DNA of 64,000 nt from Azotobacter beijerinckii (GTDB lineage: Bacteria > Pseudomonadota > Gammaproteobacteria > Pseudomonadales > Pseudomonadaceae), in contig NZ_FOFJ01000020.1 of the NCBI RefSeq assembly GCF_900110885.1, positions 1 to 64,000 of the forward strand, in the 5' to 3' direction. Numbering within the stretch: the stretch's first letter is position 1; each line of letters begins with the position of its first letter. The translations under genes were made by a program, and so were the position numbers. The notes beneath the pieces are model-generated. The model did not search any database. It saw only the letters and a program-made list of their open reading frames with translations, and was not told the origin of the DNA. Of this stretch, positions 39,446 to 47,205 are shown in pieces.

Positions 39446-40663
39446 TCAGACCACGGCCCCCAGCTGGAAGATCGGCAGGTACATGGCGATGATCAGGCCG
39501 CCGACCAGCACCCCGAGCACCGACATGATGATCGGCTCCATCAGGCTGGTCAGGCCGTCCACCATGTTGTCCACTTCGGCTTCGTAGAAGCTCGCCACCT
39601 TGTCGAGCATCTCGTCCAGTGCGCCGGACTCCTCGCCGATGGCGGTCATCTGGATCGCCATGGTCGGGAAGGTGCCGGTAGTGCGCATGGAGAAGTTCAG
39701 CTGCATGCCGGTGGTGACGTCGGCCTTGACCTTGTCGGTGGCGGTGCGGAACACCACGTTGCCGGTGGCGCCGGACACCGAGTCCAGCGCCTCGACCAGC
39801 GGTACGCCGGCGGCGAAGGTGGTGGACAGGGTGCGGGCGAAGCGGGCGACCGCCGACTTGTAGAGGATGTCGCCGACGATCGGCAGCTTGAGCAGGGTGC
39901 GGTCCGTCCAGTCGCGGAACTTCTCCGAGCGCCGGTGCGCCTGCTTGAGGCTGAAGGCCGCGATGAACATCCCAAACAGTATGTAGTACCAGGACGCCTG
40001 CAGGCTCTCCGACAGGCCGATGACCATCAGGGTGAAGGCCGGCAGCTCGGCACCGAAGTTGGCGAACACCGACTGGAACTGCGGCACCACCTTGATCAGC
40101 AGGATCGCCGTGACGATCATCGCCACCACCACCACGGCGATGGGGTAGTTCATCGCCTTCTTGATCTTGGCCTTCAGCGCCTCGGTCTTCTCCTTGTAGG
40201 TGGCGACCCGGTCGAGCAGGTTTTCCAGGGCGCCGGCCTGCTCGCCGGCGTCCACCAGGTTGCAGTAGAGGTCGTCGAAGTACTGCGGCTTCTTGCGCAG
40301 GGCGCTGGCGAAGCCGTTGCCGGCCGCCACTTCCTGCTTCACCTCGTCGACCAGCGTGCGCATGTTCGGGTTGTCGAAGCCCTCGGCGATGATCTCGAAG
40401 GACTGCAGCAGCGGCACGCCGGCCTTCATCATGGTCGCCATCTGCCGGGTGAACAGGGCGATGTCCATCGGGGTGATCTTCTTGCCGGCGCCGAACAGCG
40501 AGGCGGATTTCTTGCGCACCTTGAGCGGATTGATGCCCTGCTTGCGCAGCTGCGCCTTGACCAGCGCCGGATTCTGCCCGCTCAGTTCGCCCTTGACCTT
40601 GGCGCCGCGCCGGTCGGTGCCCTCCCAGGTGAACACACTGGTCTTTAACGCTTTTTCCGCCAT
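39446..40663 (-). CDS. pilC: Type IV pilus inner-membrane platform protein PilC
   Basis: 405 residues. Two homologous halves of the GspF/PilC fold. The first cytoplasmic domain begins near FTRQMATMMKAGVPLLQSFE, with membrane segments such as YPIAVVVVAMIVTAILLIKVV, and the second near FARTLSTTFAAGVPLVEALD. It couples the PilB ATPase to pilin extraction. Normal length (about 405). Followed directly by pilD; separated from pilB by 283 bases holding two palindromic elements. Confidence 0.96.
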   Translation of the reverse strand: MAEKALKTSVFTWEGTDRRGAKVKGELSGQNPALVKAQLRKQGINPLKVRKKSASLFGAGKKITPMDIALFTRQMATMMKAGVPLLQSFEIIAEGFDNPNMRTLVDEVKQEVAAGNGFASALRKKPQYFDDLYCNLVDAGEQAGALENLLDRVATYKEKTEALKAKIKKAMNYPIAVVVVAMIVTAILLIKVVPQFQSVFANFGAELPAFTLMVIGLSESLQASWYYILFGMFIAAFSLKQAHRRSEKFRDWTDRTLLKLPIVGDILYKSAVARFARTLSTTFAAGVPLVEALDSVSGATGNVVFRTATDKVKADVTTGMQLNFSMRTTGTFPTMAIQMTAIGEESGALDEMLDKVASFYEAEVDNMVDGLTSLMEPIIMSVLGVLVGGLIIAMYLPIFQLGAVV

Positions 40664-40707
40664 GTTGGGCCTGCCATCGAATTATCTGGATTTGCGAACC
40701 GCTTCGC

Positions 40708-40779
40708 GTCGGGCGGGTGAAACCCGCCGATTGTTGGCGCGGGACCTTTGCCGTGTCTGGCGGGTTTCACCCGCCCTAC
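40708..40779. repeat. REPIN-like palindrome pair, copy 4
   Basis: 72 bases, GTCGGGCGGGTGAAACCCGCC … GGCGGGTTTCACCCGCCCTAC. Lies between pilC and pilB. Confidence 0.88.
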
Positions 40780-40792
40780 AAATCTGCTTGTC

Positions 40793-40857
40793 GTAGGAGC
40801 CAGCTTGCTGGCGATCCGTTGCCCGCGCGCCAGCATCGCCAGCAAGCTGGCTCCTAC
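40793..40857. repeat. Second REPIN family (GTAGGAGCCAGCTTGCTGGC type)
   Basis: 65 bases: GTAGGAGCCAGCTTGCTGGC at 40793 and its inverse GCCAGCAAGCTGGCTCCTAC ending 40857. This is the well-known P. putida/fluorescens type of repetitive extragenic palindrome, distinct from the GGGCGGGT family that surrounds it. A related single hairpin is at 55706-55735. Confidence 0.9.
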
Positions 40858-40946
40858 GGGGTGTGTGGCCTGTTCCGGGGAGAGGGCGCTGGAGGGCGCC
40901 ACGCCTGGATCGCCGCCGCCGCGAGCGGGTATTTCGTGAACATGCG

Positions 40947-42647
40947 CTAGTCCTTGGTGACGCGGTTGACTTCTTCCAGGCTGGTGACGCCCTGCATAGC
41001 CTTGAGCAAGGCCGAGGCGCGCAGGTCGTTGAAGCCGTCGGTGCGCATCTGCCGGGCGATCTCGATGGAGTTGCCGTCCTCCATGATAATCCGCTGCAGG
41101 GCCGGGGTGTTTTTAACCACTTCATAAATGCCGACCCGGCCCTTGTAGCCGCCGTTGCAGTTGTCGCAGCCCACCGGGGCGTAGAGTTTGAAGGTGCCGA
41201 TGCGCGCCTCGGGAAAACCCTCCTCGAGCAGCGCCTCGCGGGGAATCTCCATCGCCTTCTTGCAGGCGCACAGCTTGCGCGCCAGCCGCTGGGCAATGAT
41301 CAGGTTCACCGAGGTGGCGATGTTGAACGAGGGCACCCCCATGTTGCGCAGGCGGGTCAGGGTTTCCGCGGCGCTGTTGGTGTGCAGGGTGGACATCACC
41401 ATGTGGCCGGTCTGCGCAGCCTTGATGGCGATCTCGGCGGTCTCCAGGTCGCGGATCTCGCCGACCATGATGATGTCCGGGTCTTGGCGCAGGAAGGCGC
41501 GCAGCGCCTGGGAGAAGTCCATGCCCTGGCGCGGGTTGACGTTGACCTGGTTGATCCCCTCCAGGTTGATCTCCACCGGGTCTTCCGCGGTGGAGATGTT
41601 CACCTCCGGGGTGTTGAGGATGTTCAGGCCGGTGTACAGCGACACCGTCTTGCCCGAGCCGGTCGGGCCGGTCACCAGGATCATCCCCTGCGGCTGGCTC
41701 AGCGCCGCCAGGTAGAGCGCCTTCTGCTCCGGCTCGTAGCCCAGCGCGTCGATGCCCATCTGCGCGCTGGAAGGGTCGAGAATCCGCATCACGGTCTTCT
41801 CGCCCCACAGGGTCGGCAGGGTGTTGACCCGGAAGTCGATGGCCTTGGTCTTCGACAGCTTCATCTTGATCCGGCCGTCCTGCGGCTTGCGCCGCTCGGA
41901 GATGTCCAGCCCGGCCATCACCTTGAGGCGCGCGGCGATCTTCGGCGCCAGCTGCACCGGCGGCTTGGCCACCTCGTGGAGGATGCCGTCGGTACGGAAA
42001 CGCACCCGGTAGCTCTTTTCGTAGGGCTCGAAGTGCAGGTCGGAAGAACCGCCGCGGATCGCATCCAGCAGCATCTTGTTGACGAAGCGCACCACCGGCG
42101 CGTCCTCGGCACCGCCGTTCGGCTCGCCCTCGTCGTCCTTCTGGGTGGCCGCCTCGGTGTCCAGGCCGTCCAGGTCGGCATCGCCGAGATCGTCCAGGCC
42201 CATGCCGGCGCCCTCGAAGTACTTCTCGATGGCTTCGCCCAGCTTGTCGTCCTCGACCAGCACGGCCTCGGTGTTCAAGCCGGTGCCGAAGCGGATCTCG
42301 CGGATCGCCTCGTGGTTGGTCGGATCGGAGATCGCCACGAACAGCCGGTTTCCGCGCCGCCAGAGGGGCAGGGCGCGGTGCTGGCGGATCAGCTTCTCGC
42401 TGACCAGGTCCCGGGGTTGGCTCTCCTTGTCCAGCGTCTTGAGGTCGAACAGGGCGATGCCGAACTGCTCGGCGGCCAGCTCCGCCAGCGGCCGGCTCTT
42501 CGCCAGCTTGTTCTGTACCAACCAGGTGATCGGCGAGGTCTGGTTGCGCTGCGCCTGCACCTGCGCCTGCTGGGCGGTCTTCTCGTCGATCAGTCCGGCC
42601 AGCACCATCTGCCGCGCCAGGCCGGGGAGGGAAACGTCGTTAGTCAT
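40947..42647 (-). CDS. pilB: Type IV pilus extension ATPase PilB
   Basis: 566 residues. N-terminal MshEN-type domain (LARQMVLAGLIDEKTAQQA; possible cyclic-di-GMP binding in relatives), Walker A GPTGSGKT near 327, Asp box and Walker B regions (STAEDPVEINLEGINQ, MVGEIRDLETAEIAIKAAQ), His box (VMSTLHTNSAAETLTRL), and the paired-cysteine zinc site CACKK…CDNC near 460-510. Powers pilus extension. Divergent from pilA. Confidence 0.96.
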   Translation of the reverse strand: MTNDVSLPGLARQMVLAGLIDEKTAQQAQVQAQRNQTSPITWLVQNKLAKSRPLAELAAEQFGIALFDLKTLDKESQPRDLVSEKLIRQHRALPLWRRGNRLFVAISDPTNHEAIREIRFGTGLNTEAVLVEDDKLGEAIEKYFEGAGMGLDDLGDADLDGLDTEAATQKDDEGEPNGGAEDAPVVRFVNKMLLDAIRGGSSDLHFEPYEKSYRVRFRTDGILHEVAKPPVQLAPKIAARLKVMAGLDISERRKPQDGRIKMKLSKTKAIDFRVNTLPTLWGEKTVMRILDPSSAQMGIDALGYEPEQKALYLAALSQPQGMILVTGPTGSGKTVSLYTGLNILNTPEVNISTAEDPVEINLEGINQVNVNPRQGMDFSQALRAFLRQDPDIIMVGEIRDLETAEIAIKAAQTGHMVMSTLHTNSAAETLTRLRNMGVPSFNIATSVNLIIAQRLARKLCACKKAMEIPREALLEEGFPEARIGTFKLYAPVGCDNCNGGYKGRVGIYEVVKNTPALQRIIMEDGNSIEIARQMRTDGFNDLRASALLKAMQGVTSLEEVNRVTKD

Positions 42648-42713
42648 CGAATGGGCGGCTCTCTGTGCAATGGGAAGATGACTGGCTGCTGCCGAGGTGC
42701 TCCGTCAGCCTTG

Positions 42714-42755
42714 CGCTCCCTCCTCTAGGGGGAGCCCCTTTAAAAGGGAGAGCGG
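42714..42755. repeat. CTCCC/GGGAG dispersed palindrome upstream of pilA
   Basis: GCTCCC (42715-42720) can pair with GGGAGC (42730-42735), and the CCCCTTTAAAAGGGAG segment forms a second stem. Similar CTCTCCC…GGGAGAG elements are scattered in pseudomonad genomes; one is after clpB. Confidence 0.5.
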
Positions 42756-42851
42756 AGAAAACTTTTCGACCAATGCAGGCTATTTGCCATGGCAGTAATG
42801 GCCTGCCTTATAACCCAGTTGCCAAGCTCTGCCAAATGCACGAAGAGCAAG

Positions 42852-42866
42852 TGACAAAAAATGTCA
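42852..42866. promoter_or_regulatory. TGACA-N5-TGTCA dyad upstream of pilA
   Basis: Perfect five-base half-sites around an A-rich spacer, about 270 bases upstream of the sigma-54 promoter. TGTCA resembles a PilR half-site, but this is far from the promoter for P. aeruginosa PilR sites. Confidence 0.35.
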
Positions 42867-43123
42867 GGAGTTGGCGGATTTGGGGTTGGTATTTTGTAGT
42901 GAATAGTCATGCAGGGTATTGGAGTCGCTAAAAAGTTCGGACACTTTGTCGCATAGGTAAGTCTGGTTTTGTGATGCGATTCTCATCGGAAGAAGTTGGC
43001 GAGGAGTGGTGATACATGTCATTTCTTGGTTGAAAGTCCAGCAATGGCGGGGCTTGCAGTGGTTGTTGATAAGGCACGGAGAGACGTGAAAGCGGGATTT
43101 CTCCAAGTTGAATCGAGAAAGGC

Positions 43124-43139
43124 TGGCACATCGCCTGCA
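43124..43139 (+). promoter_or_regulatory. Sigma-54 (-24/-12) promoter of pilA
   Basis: TGGCACATCGCCTGCA: GG at 43125-43126 and GC at 43137-43138 with exactly 10 bases between, close to the TGGCACG-N4-TTGC consensus. Transcription would start near 43150, giving a 40-base leader. PilR (22.6 kb) is the expected activator. Confidence 0.9.
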
Positions 43140-43190
43140 ACGACTGCGGCAGGTCAGAAACAACGCCTGAACACTTCAAGGAGATATTTG

Positions 43191-43682
43191 ATGAAAGCTC
43201 AAATGCAGAAAGGTTTTACCCTGATTGAATTGATGATCGTGGTGGCGATCATCGGTATTCTGGCGGCTGTGGCGCTGCCGGCCTATCAGGATTACACATC
43301 CCGATCCAAGATCACTGAAGTCATGTTGCAGGTCGATAGCTGCAAGAGTGCTGTATCCGAGTTCATTCAAGCGAATGCTGCTTTCCCTGCTGATGCAGAT
43401 GCGGCTGGTTGTAACTCGACCGTGTCGACTAAGTATATGGCTGCGGGTATGGCTGTTGATGTCGCTACGGGGACTATTACTTCCGGTGCTGTTCAAAACG
43501 TCGCTACTGGAGCAGACACCTTTCATATTATTCTGCAGCCGACTACCGATGCTGCACGTACAACTGCGATGAGTGCTGCCAGCGATACTATAATGGGCTG
43601 GTCGTGTGGTACTGATGCGGCAGCGACGGATTTCAAATATTTCCCGGCATCCTGCCGTCAGACTGTCCTGGGCGGTCTGTAA
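43191..43682 (+). CDS. pilA: Major type IV pilin PilA
   Basis: 163 residues. Short leader MKAQMQKG, cleavage before [24 protein letters not shown] (Glu5 present). Strong ribosome-binding site AAGGAG. Four cysteines in the precursor (51, 74, 139, 155); the last two enclose a C-terminal loop of the usual disulfide-bonded region, while the Cys51/Cys74 pair would form a second bond in the exposed alpha-beta loop. The gene is lower in GC than its neighbours, as pilin genes often are. Followed by a pilin accessory gene. Confidence 0.95.
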   Translation: MKAQMQKGFTLIELMIVVAIIGILAAVALPAYQDYTSRSKITEVMLQVDSCKSAVSEFIQANAAFPADADAAGCNSTVSTKYMAAGMAVDVATGTITSGAVQNVATGADTFHIILQPTTDAARTTAMSAASDTIMGWSCGTDAAATDFKYFPASCRQTVLGGL

Positions 43683-43691
43683 TTAAGCCTT

Positions 43692-43759
43692 GTTAGGGGG
43701 GGTGAAGCCCGCGTTGCTTTGACAGCGCACTCGGCATGCTGGCGGGTTTCACCCCTTAC
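43692..43759. repeat. REPIN-like palindrome pair, copy 5 (degenerate)
   Basis: 68 bases, GTTAGGGGGGGTGAAGCCCGC … GGCGGGTTTCACCCCTTAC, with several mismatches and a G7 run. Sits between pilA and the tfpZ-like gene. Confidence 0.8.
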
Positions 43760-43856
43760 GGACTACGAACGCCCCGCCCTCATGCGGGGCGTTCGCGTTC
43801 TACGGTAGCCATCATTGGACTTGCCTTAATTCGGGTTATCTGGAGTTTCATCTGGA

Positions 43857-44558
43857 ATGGTTCTGTCGAAGCCAATCAATCGCTGGAGCGCCTTCGCACT
43901 TCATCTTCTGCTCAGTTTAGCGATTCTTGCCCTGTCGATATCGGTTGCGTTGTTATGGCTCTTCCCGGGCGGGCTGTTCCAGGCCGCCGGCGGTTGGGAA
44001 GGGCTGAGAATCGTCGGTGCGGTCGATCTGGCGCTCGGTCCCTGCCTGACCCTGATCGTGTTCAATCCGCAAAAGCCCCGGGCGGAGCTGGTCCGGGATC
44101 TGTCGTTGATCGCCCTGGTGCAGGTGCTCGCGCTAGGGGGGGGAGCCTGGCAGGTGGCTAATGCTCGTCCGCTGGCGGTGGTGCAAGTGTTCGACACCTT
44201 CTATGTGCTCAACCGGGAGGATTATCGCCAACTGAATGTCGCGGAGGGTGAGTTGGATCGGCTGTCAGGATGGACACCGAAGTACTTCTACGTGGAGGTG
44301 CCGGAGAACCCCGTGGAGTTCGTGGTTCAGCATACGCTGGGCCAACTCACCGGCGAGAAACCGCTCCAGCAGCGCATGGACCTGTACCGCGAGCTGACGA
44401 CCGACCGCCAGGGTCTGGAAAAAATCCTCCACGGCGCCATCTGGAATGAGCAGGACGGCTGCTTTCGCGTGGATATCGAGTCGTCTTATCGCCGCGGTTC
44501 GATCTGCTTCGACCCGCAAACGCGGCGGATGTCGGATTTCGTGCCGGAGCATTCGTAG
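43857..44558 (+). CDS. Type IV pilin accessory protein, TfpX/TfpY/TfpZ family
   Basis: 233 residues. Two or three N-terminal membrane spans (FALHLLLSLAILALSISVALLWL, LVRDLSLIALVQVLALGGGAW), with the family segment FPGGLFQAAGGWEGLRIVGAVDLALGPCLTLIVFNP between them. A soluble C-terminal domain follows. In P. aeruginosa, homologues are encoded directly after particular pilA alleles and improve or modulate assembly of that pilin. A G8 tract (44136-44143) falls in the codons for LALGGGA. Similarity is recognised from memory; which subgroup is uncertain. Confidence 0.8.
   Translation: MVLSKPINRWSAFALHLLLSLAILALSISVALLWLFPGGLFQAAGGWEGLRIVGAVDLALGPCLTLIVFNPQKPRAELVRDLSLIALVQVLALGGGAWQVANARPLAVVQVFDTFYVLNREDYRQLNVAEGELDRLSGWTPKYFYVEVPENPVEFVVQHTLGQLTGEKPLQQRMDLYRELTTDRQGLEKILHGAIWNEQDGCFRVDIESSYRRGSICFDPQTRRMSDFVPEHS
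44136..44143 (+). repeat. G8 homopolymer inside the tfpZ-like gene
   Basis: Eight consecutive G at codons 94-96. A one-base slip would truncate the protein after its second membrane span. Confidence 0.9.
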
Positions 44559-44562
44559 CCTT

Positions 44563-44631
44563 GTAGGGCGGGTGAAACCCGCGCGGTTATCGGCAACGCC
44601 ATCGGCATGACGGCGGGTTTCACCCCCCTAC
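44563..44631. repeat. REPIN-like palindrome pair, copy 6
   Basis: 69 bases, GTAGGGCGGGTGAAACCCGCG … GGCGGGTTTCACCCCCCTAC, starting four bases after the tfpZ-like stop, between convergent genes. Confidence 0.9.
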
Positions 44632-44650
44632 AGGGTACGGAAGGCGTTCT

Positions 44651-45499
44651 TCACAACTGCAAGCGCATCGACAGATCGACCGCCTTGATGTCTTTGGTCA
44701 GGGTGCCGAGGGAGATGTAGTCCACCCCCGTCTCGGCGATCTGGCGCAGGTTGCCGTCGTTGATGCCGCCGGAGGCTTCCAGTTTGGCGCGGCCGGCGGT
44801 GCGGCGCACGGCGGTGTGCATGTCCTCGAGGCTGAGTTCGTCGAGCATGACGATGTCGGCGCCGGCGGCCAGGGCCTGGTCGAGTTCCTCCAGGTCTTCG
44901 ACTTCGACTTCCACCGGCTTGCCGGGGGCGATGCGCCGGGCCGCGGCGACCGCCTCGGCGATGCCGCCGCAGGCGGCGATGTGGTTTTCCTTGATCAGGA
45001 AGGCGTCGAACAAACCGATGCGGTGGTTATGGCAGCCGCCGCAGGTGACCGCGTATTTCTGCGCCAGGCGCAGGCCGGGGAGGGTCTTGCGGGTGTCCAG
45101 CAGGCGCACCGGGGTGCCCTCGACCAGGTCGGCGTAGCGACGGCAGCGGGTGGCCACGGCGGAGAGGGTCTGGAGGAAGTTCAGGGCGCTGCGTTCGCCG
45201 CTGAGCAGGGCGCGGGCCGGGCCTTCCAGGCTGAACAGCAGCTTGTCGGCATCGACCCGCTCGCCGTCGACGACCTCCCAGTGCACGGCGACGCGCGGGT
45301 CGATCTGGCGGAACACCTCGTCGACCCAGGCGCGGCCGGCGATCACCGCGGGCTCGCGGGTGATGACCCGGGCGCGGGCCTGGCGTTCCTCGGGGATCAA
45401 TTGTGCGGTGAGATCGCCGCTGCCGATGTCCTCGGCCAGGGCGCGGCGGACGTTCGCCGCGATTTCGCCGCTCAAGTCGGCAAGGATGAGGTCTGGCAT
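44651..45499 (-). CDS. nadC: Nicotinate-nucleotide pyrophosphorylase (quinolinate phosphoribosyltransferase)
   Basis: 282 residues. Converts quinolinate and PRPP to nicotinate mononucleotide in NAD synthesis. Visible: [21 protein letters not shown] in the N-terminal domain, [42 protein letters not shown] and [21 protein letters not shown] with the conserved substrate-binding arginines, histidines and lysines. Normal length. Divergent from ampD, as in P. aeruginosa. Confidence 0.96.
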   Translation of the reverse strand: MPDLILADLSGEIAANVRRALAEDIGSGDLTAQLIPEERQARARVITREPAVIAGRAWVDEVFRQIDPRVAVHWEVVDGERVDADKLLFSLEGPARALLSGERSALNFLQTLSAVATRCRRYADLVEGTPVRLLDTRKTLPGLRLAQKYAVTCGGCHNHRIGLFDAFLIKENHIAACGGIAEAVAAARRIAPGKPVEVEVEDLEELDQALAAGADIVMLDELSLEDMHTAVRRTAGRAKLEASGGINDGNLRQIAETGVDYISLGTLTKDIKAVDLSMRLQL

Positions 45500-45665
45500 G
45501 GGGGGCTCCGGCAGGGGGGATGCGCCCGATTATAGGGGGGATGGGACGGTCCGGGGAGCCTGTGTCGGGGGCGTGGAGGGTGGGGAGGGTGGGCGCCGCG
45601 ACGGGCCGTCGCTTGGCCCGAAGGCCCGGCTGCTCTAGAGTGTCGGCTGTTTTTAGGAGAGCCGC

Positions 45666-46229
45666 ATGCAGTTCGACCCCTCCACCGGCTGGTGCCACGG
45701 CATTCGCCATTGCCCGTCGCCGAATTTCAATGCCCGCCCGCAGGGCGAGATTTCTCTACTGGTGATCCACGGCATCAGCCTGCCGCCGGGGCAGTTCGGT
45801 ACCGGCAAGGTGCAGCAGTTCTTTCGCAACGGCCTGCCGGCGGACGAGCATCCCTATTTCGCCGCCATCGCCGCGCTGCGGGTGTCGGCACACTTCTTCA
45901 TCGAGCGCGACGGCGCGGTCACCCAGTTCGTTTCCTGTCTGGAGCGTGCCTGGCATGCCGGGCAGTCGTGCTTCGAGGGGCGCGAGAACTGCAACGATTT
46001 CTCCCTGGGCATCGAGCTGGAGGGCACCGACGAGCTGCCCTACAGCGACGCCCAGTACGCCAGCCTGACGACCCTCACCCGGCTGCTGCAGCAGGCCTAT
46101 CCGGCGCTCGACGTCCGGCGCATCTGCGGCCATGCCGATATCGCCCCCCAGCGCAAGACCGATCCGGGGCCGGCCTTCGACTGGACGCGCTATCGCACGG
46201 CGCTGTCCGACTCTGGAGATATGCAATGA
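45666..46229 (+). CDS. ampD: 1,6-anhydro-N-acetylmuramyl-L-alanine amidase AmpD
   Basis: 187 residues. Zinc amidase of the cytoplasm that recycles anhydro-muropeptides. Zinc ligands His35 (LLVIHGISLP), His156 (ICGHADIAP) and Asp166 (KTDPGPAFDW), with catalytic Glu117 (SLGIELEG). Loss of AmpD derepresses AmpC beta-lactamase in relatives. ATG 45666 has AGGAGAGCC. Its last four bases overlap ampE. Confidence 0.96.
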   Translation: MQFDPSTGWCHGIRHCPSPNFNARPQGEISLLVIHGISLPPGQFGTGKVQQFFRNGLPADEHPYFAAIAALRVSAHFFIERDGAVTQFVSCLERAWHAGQSCFEGRENCNDFSLGIELEGTDELPYSDAQYASLTTLTRLLQQAYPALDVRRICGHADIAPQRKTDPGPAFDWTRYRTALSDSGDMQ

Positions 46230-47068
46230 CGTTTCTGGTGCTTCTGCTGGCGCTGCTGGTGGAACGGTTCTCCCGCTGGCGCCTGCGCCTCCAGCAGGAC
46301 ATCTTCTGGCTGCGGCTGCTGGACCGGGTCGAGATGGACCCGGACCTGGCCGACGATCCGCGGCGGGCGCTGTTTCGTCTGGTGCTGCTGCCGGTGCTGG
46401 CGGTGGGCGTGCTGCTGGCGTTGCTGTCGCTGCCGTTCTACGGCTGGCTGGCGTTGCCGCTGCATGTCTTGGTGCTGATCTACAGCCTGGGGCGCGGCGA
46501 TGTGCTGAACGAGCTGCAGCCGTTCCGCGAGGCCTGGCGGCGTGGCGACGACGAGGCCGCCTGTCTGGCGGCCGAGTGCGACCTGGCGGTGGAGGCCGAG
46601 GAAAGCCGGTCGCTGCTGCGGCGGGTGCAGGGCTACCTGCTGTGGCAGGCCTATCAGAGCTTCTTCGCGGTGATCTTCTGGTACGCCCTGCTCGGCCCCG
46701 TGGCGGCACTGGCCTATCGCCTGCTGGCGCTTACCTGCGAGCACACGGCGCAGCCGCTCCTGCGCGAACGCTCGGTGCGGCTGCGCCACCTCTGCGACTG
46801 GCTGCCGGCGCGCGCCCTGGCCCTGAGCTTCGCCCTGGTCGGCAATTTCGTGGCGGTGTTCCGCGTGTTGCTGCGCTACCTGCCGAACCGCGAGGTGCCG
46901 GCGGCGAAACTGGTGATCGAGGCCGGGCGTGCCGCCGACGAGGGCCTGGAGGCAGCGGTGCTGGCCGGCGAGGCGGGGGTGGCGACCCTGGACGAGCTGT
47001 GGCAGCTTCTGGTGCGCGCCGGGATGCTCTGGTACGTGGTATTGGCGCTGGCGATCCTGTTCCTCTGA
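46226..47068 (+). CDS. ampE: Inner-membrane protein AmpE
   Basis: 280 residues. Several hydrophobic segments (LVLLPVLAVGVLLALLSLPF, SFFAVIFWYALLGPVAALAYR, a C-terminal MLWYVVLALAILFL). AmpE is the partner of AmpD in the ampDE operon; the sequence YSLGRGDVLNELQPFREAWRRGDDEAA matches the cytoplasmic domain. It also resembles the CobD/CbiB family. Its precise role in beta-lactamase signalling is unclear. Starts within the ampD stop (ATGA). Confidence 0.93.
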   Translation: MTFLVLLLALLVERFSRWRLRLQQDIFWLRLLDRVEMDPDLADDPRRALFRLVLLPVLAVGVLLALLSLPFYGWLALPLHVLVLIYSLGRGDVLNELQPFREAWRRGDDEAACLAAECDLAVEAEESRSLLRRVQGYLLWQAYQSFFAVIFWYALLGPVAALAYRLLALTCEHTAQPLLRERSVRLRHLCDWLPARALALSFALVGNFVAVFRVLLRYLPNREVPAAKLVIEAGRAADEGLEAAVLAGEAGVATLDELWQLLVRAGMLWYVVLALAILFL

Positions 47069-47117
47069 GCGTCAGATCCATGATCTGCTGCGTTCGGCCA
47101 TGCGGCGTTGAGCTTTC

Positions 47118-47189
47118 GTAGGGCGGGTGAAACCCGCCGTTGTTCAAGGCGACGACGATGTCGAAACGTGGCGGGTTGCACCCCCCTAC
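47118..47189. repeat. REPIN-like palindrome pair, copy 7
   Basis: 72 bases, GTAGGGCGGGTGAAACCCGCC … GGCGGGTTGCACCCCCCTAC, between convergent ampE and the TatD-like gene. Confidence 0.9.
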
Positions 47190-47205
47190 GGGTTTGAAAC
47201 CGGCC

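Larger units (their letters stand above)
40664..40946. other. Repeat-bearing gap between pilB and pilC
   Basis: 283 bases. Contains a degenerate REPIN-like pair (40708-40779) and, 13 bases further, a second type of element (40793-40857). No gene is seen. In many pseudomonads pilB and pilC are only a few bases apart. Confidence 0.6.
42648..43190. other. Regulatory region between pilB and pilA (about 540 bases)
   Basis: No gene is seen. From left to right it holds a dispersed palindrome (42714-42755), a TGACA-N5-TGTCA dyad (42852-42866), TGTC sequences at 42950 and 43018 that fit the minimal PilR half-site (C/G)TGTC only loosely, and the sigma-54 promoter at 43124. It is visibly AT-richer than the genes on either side. 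Confidence 0.55.
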
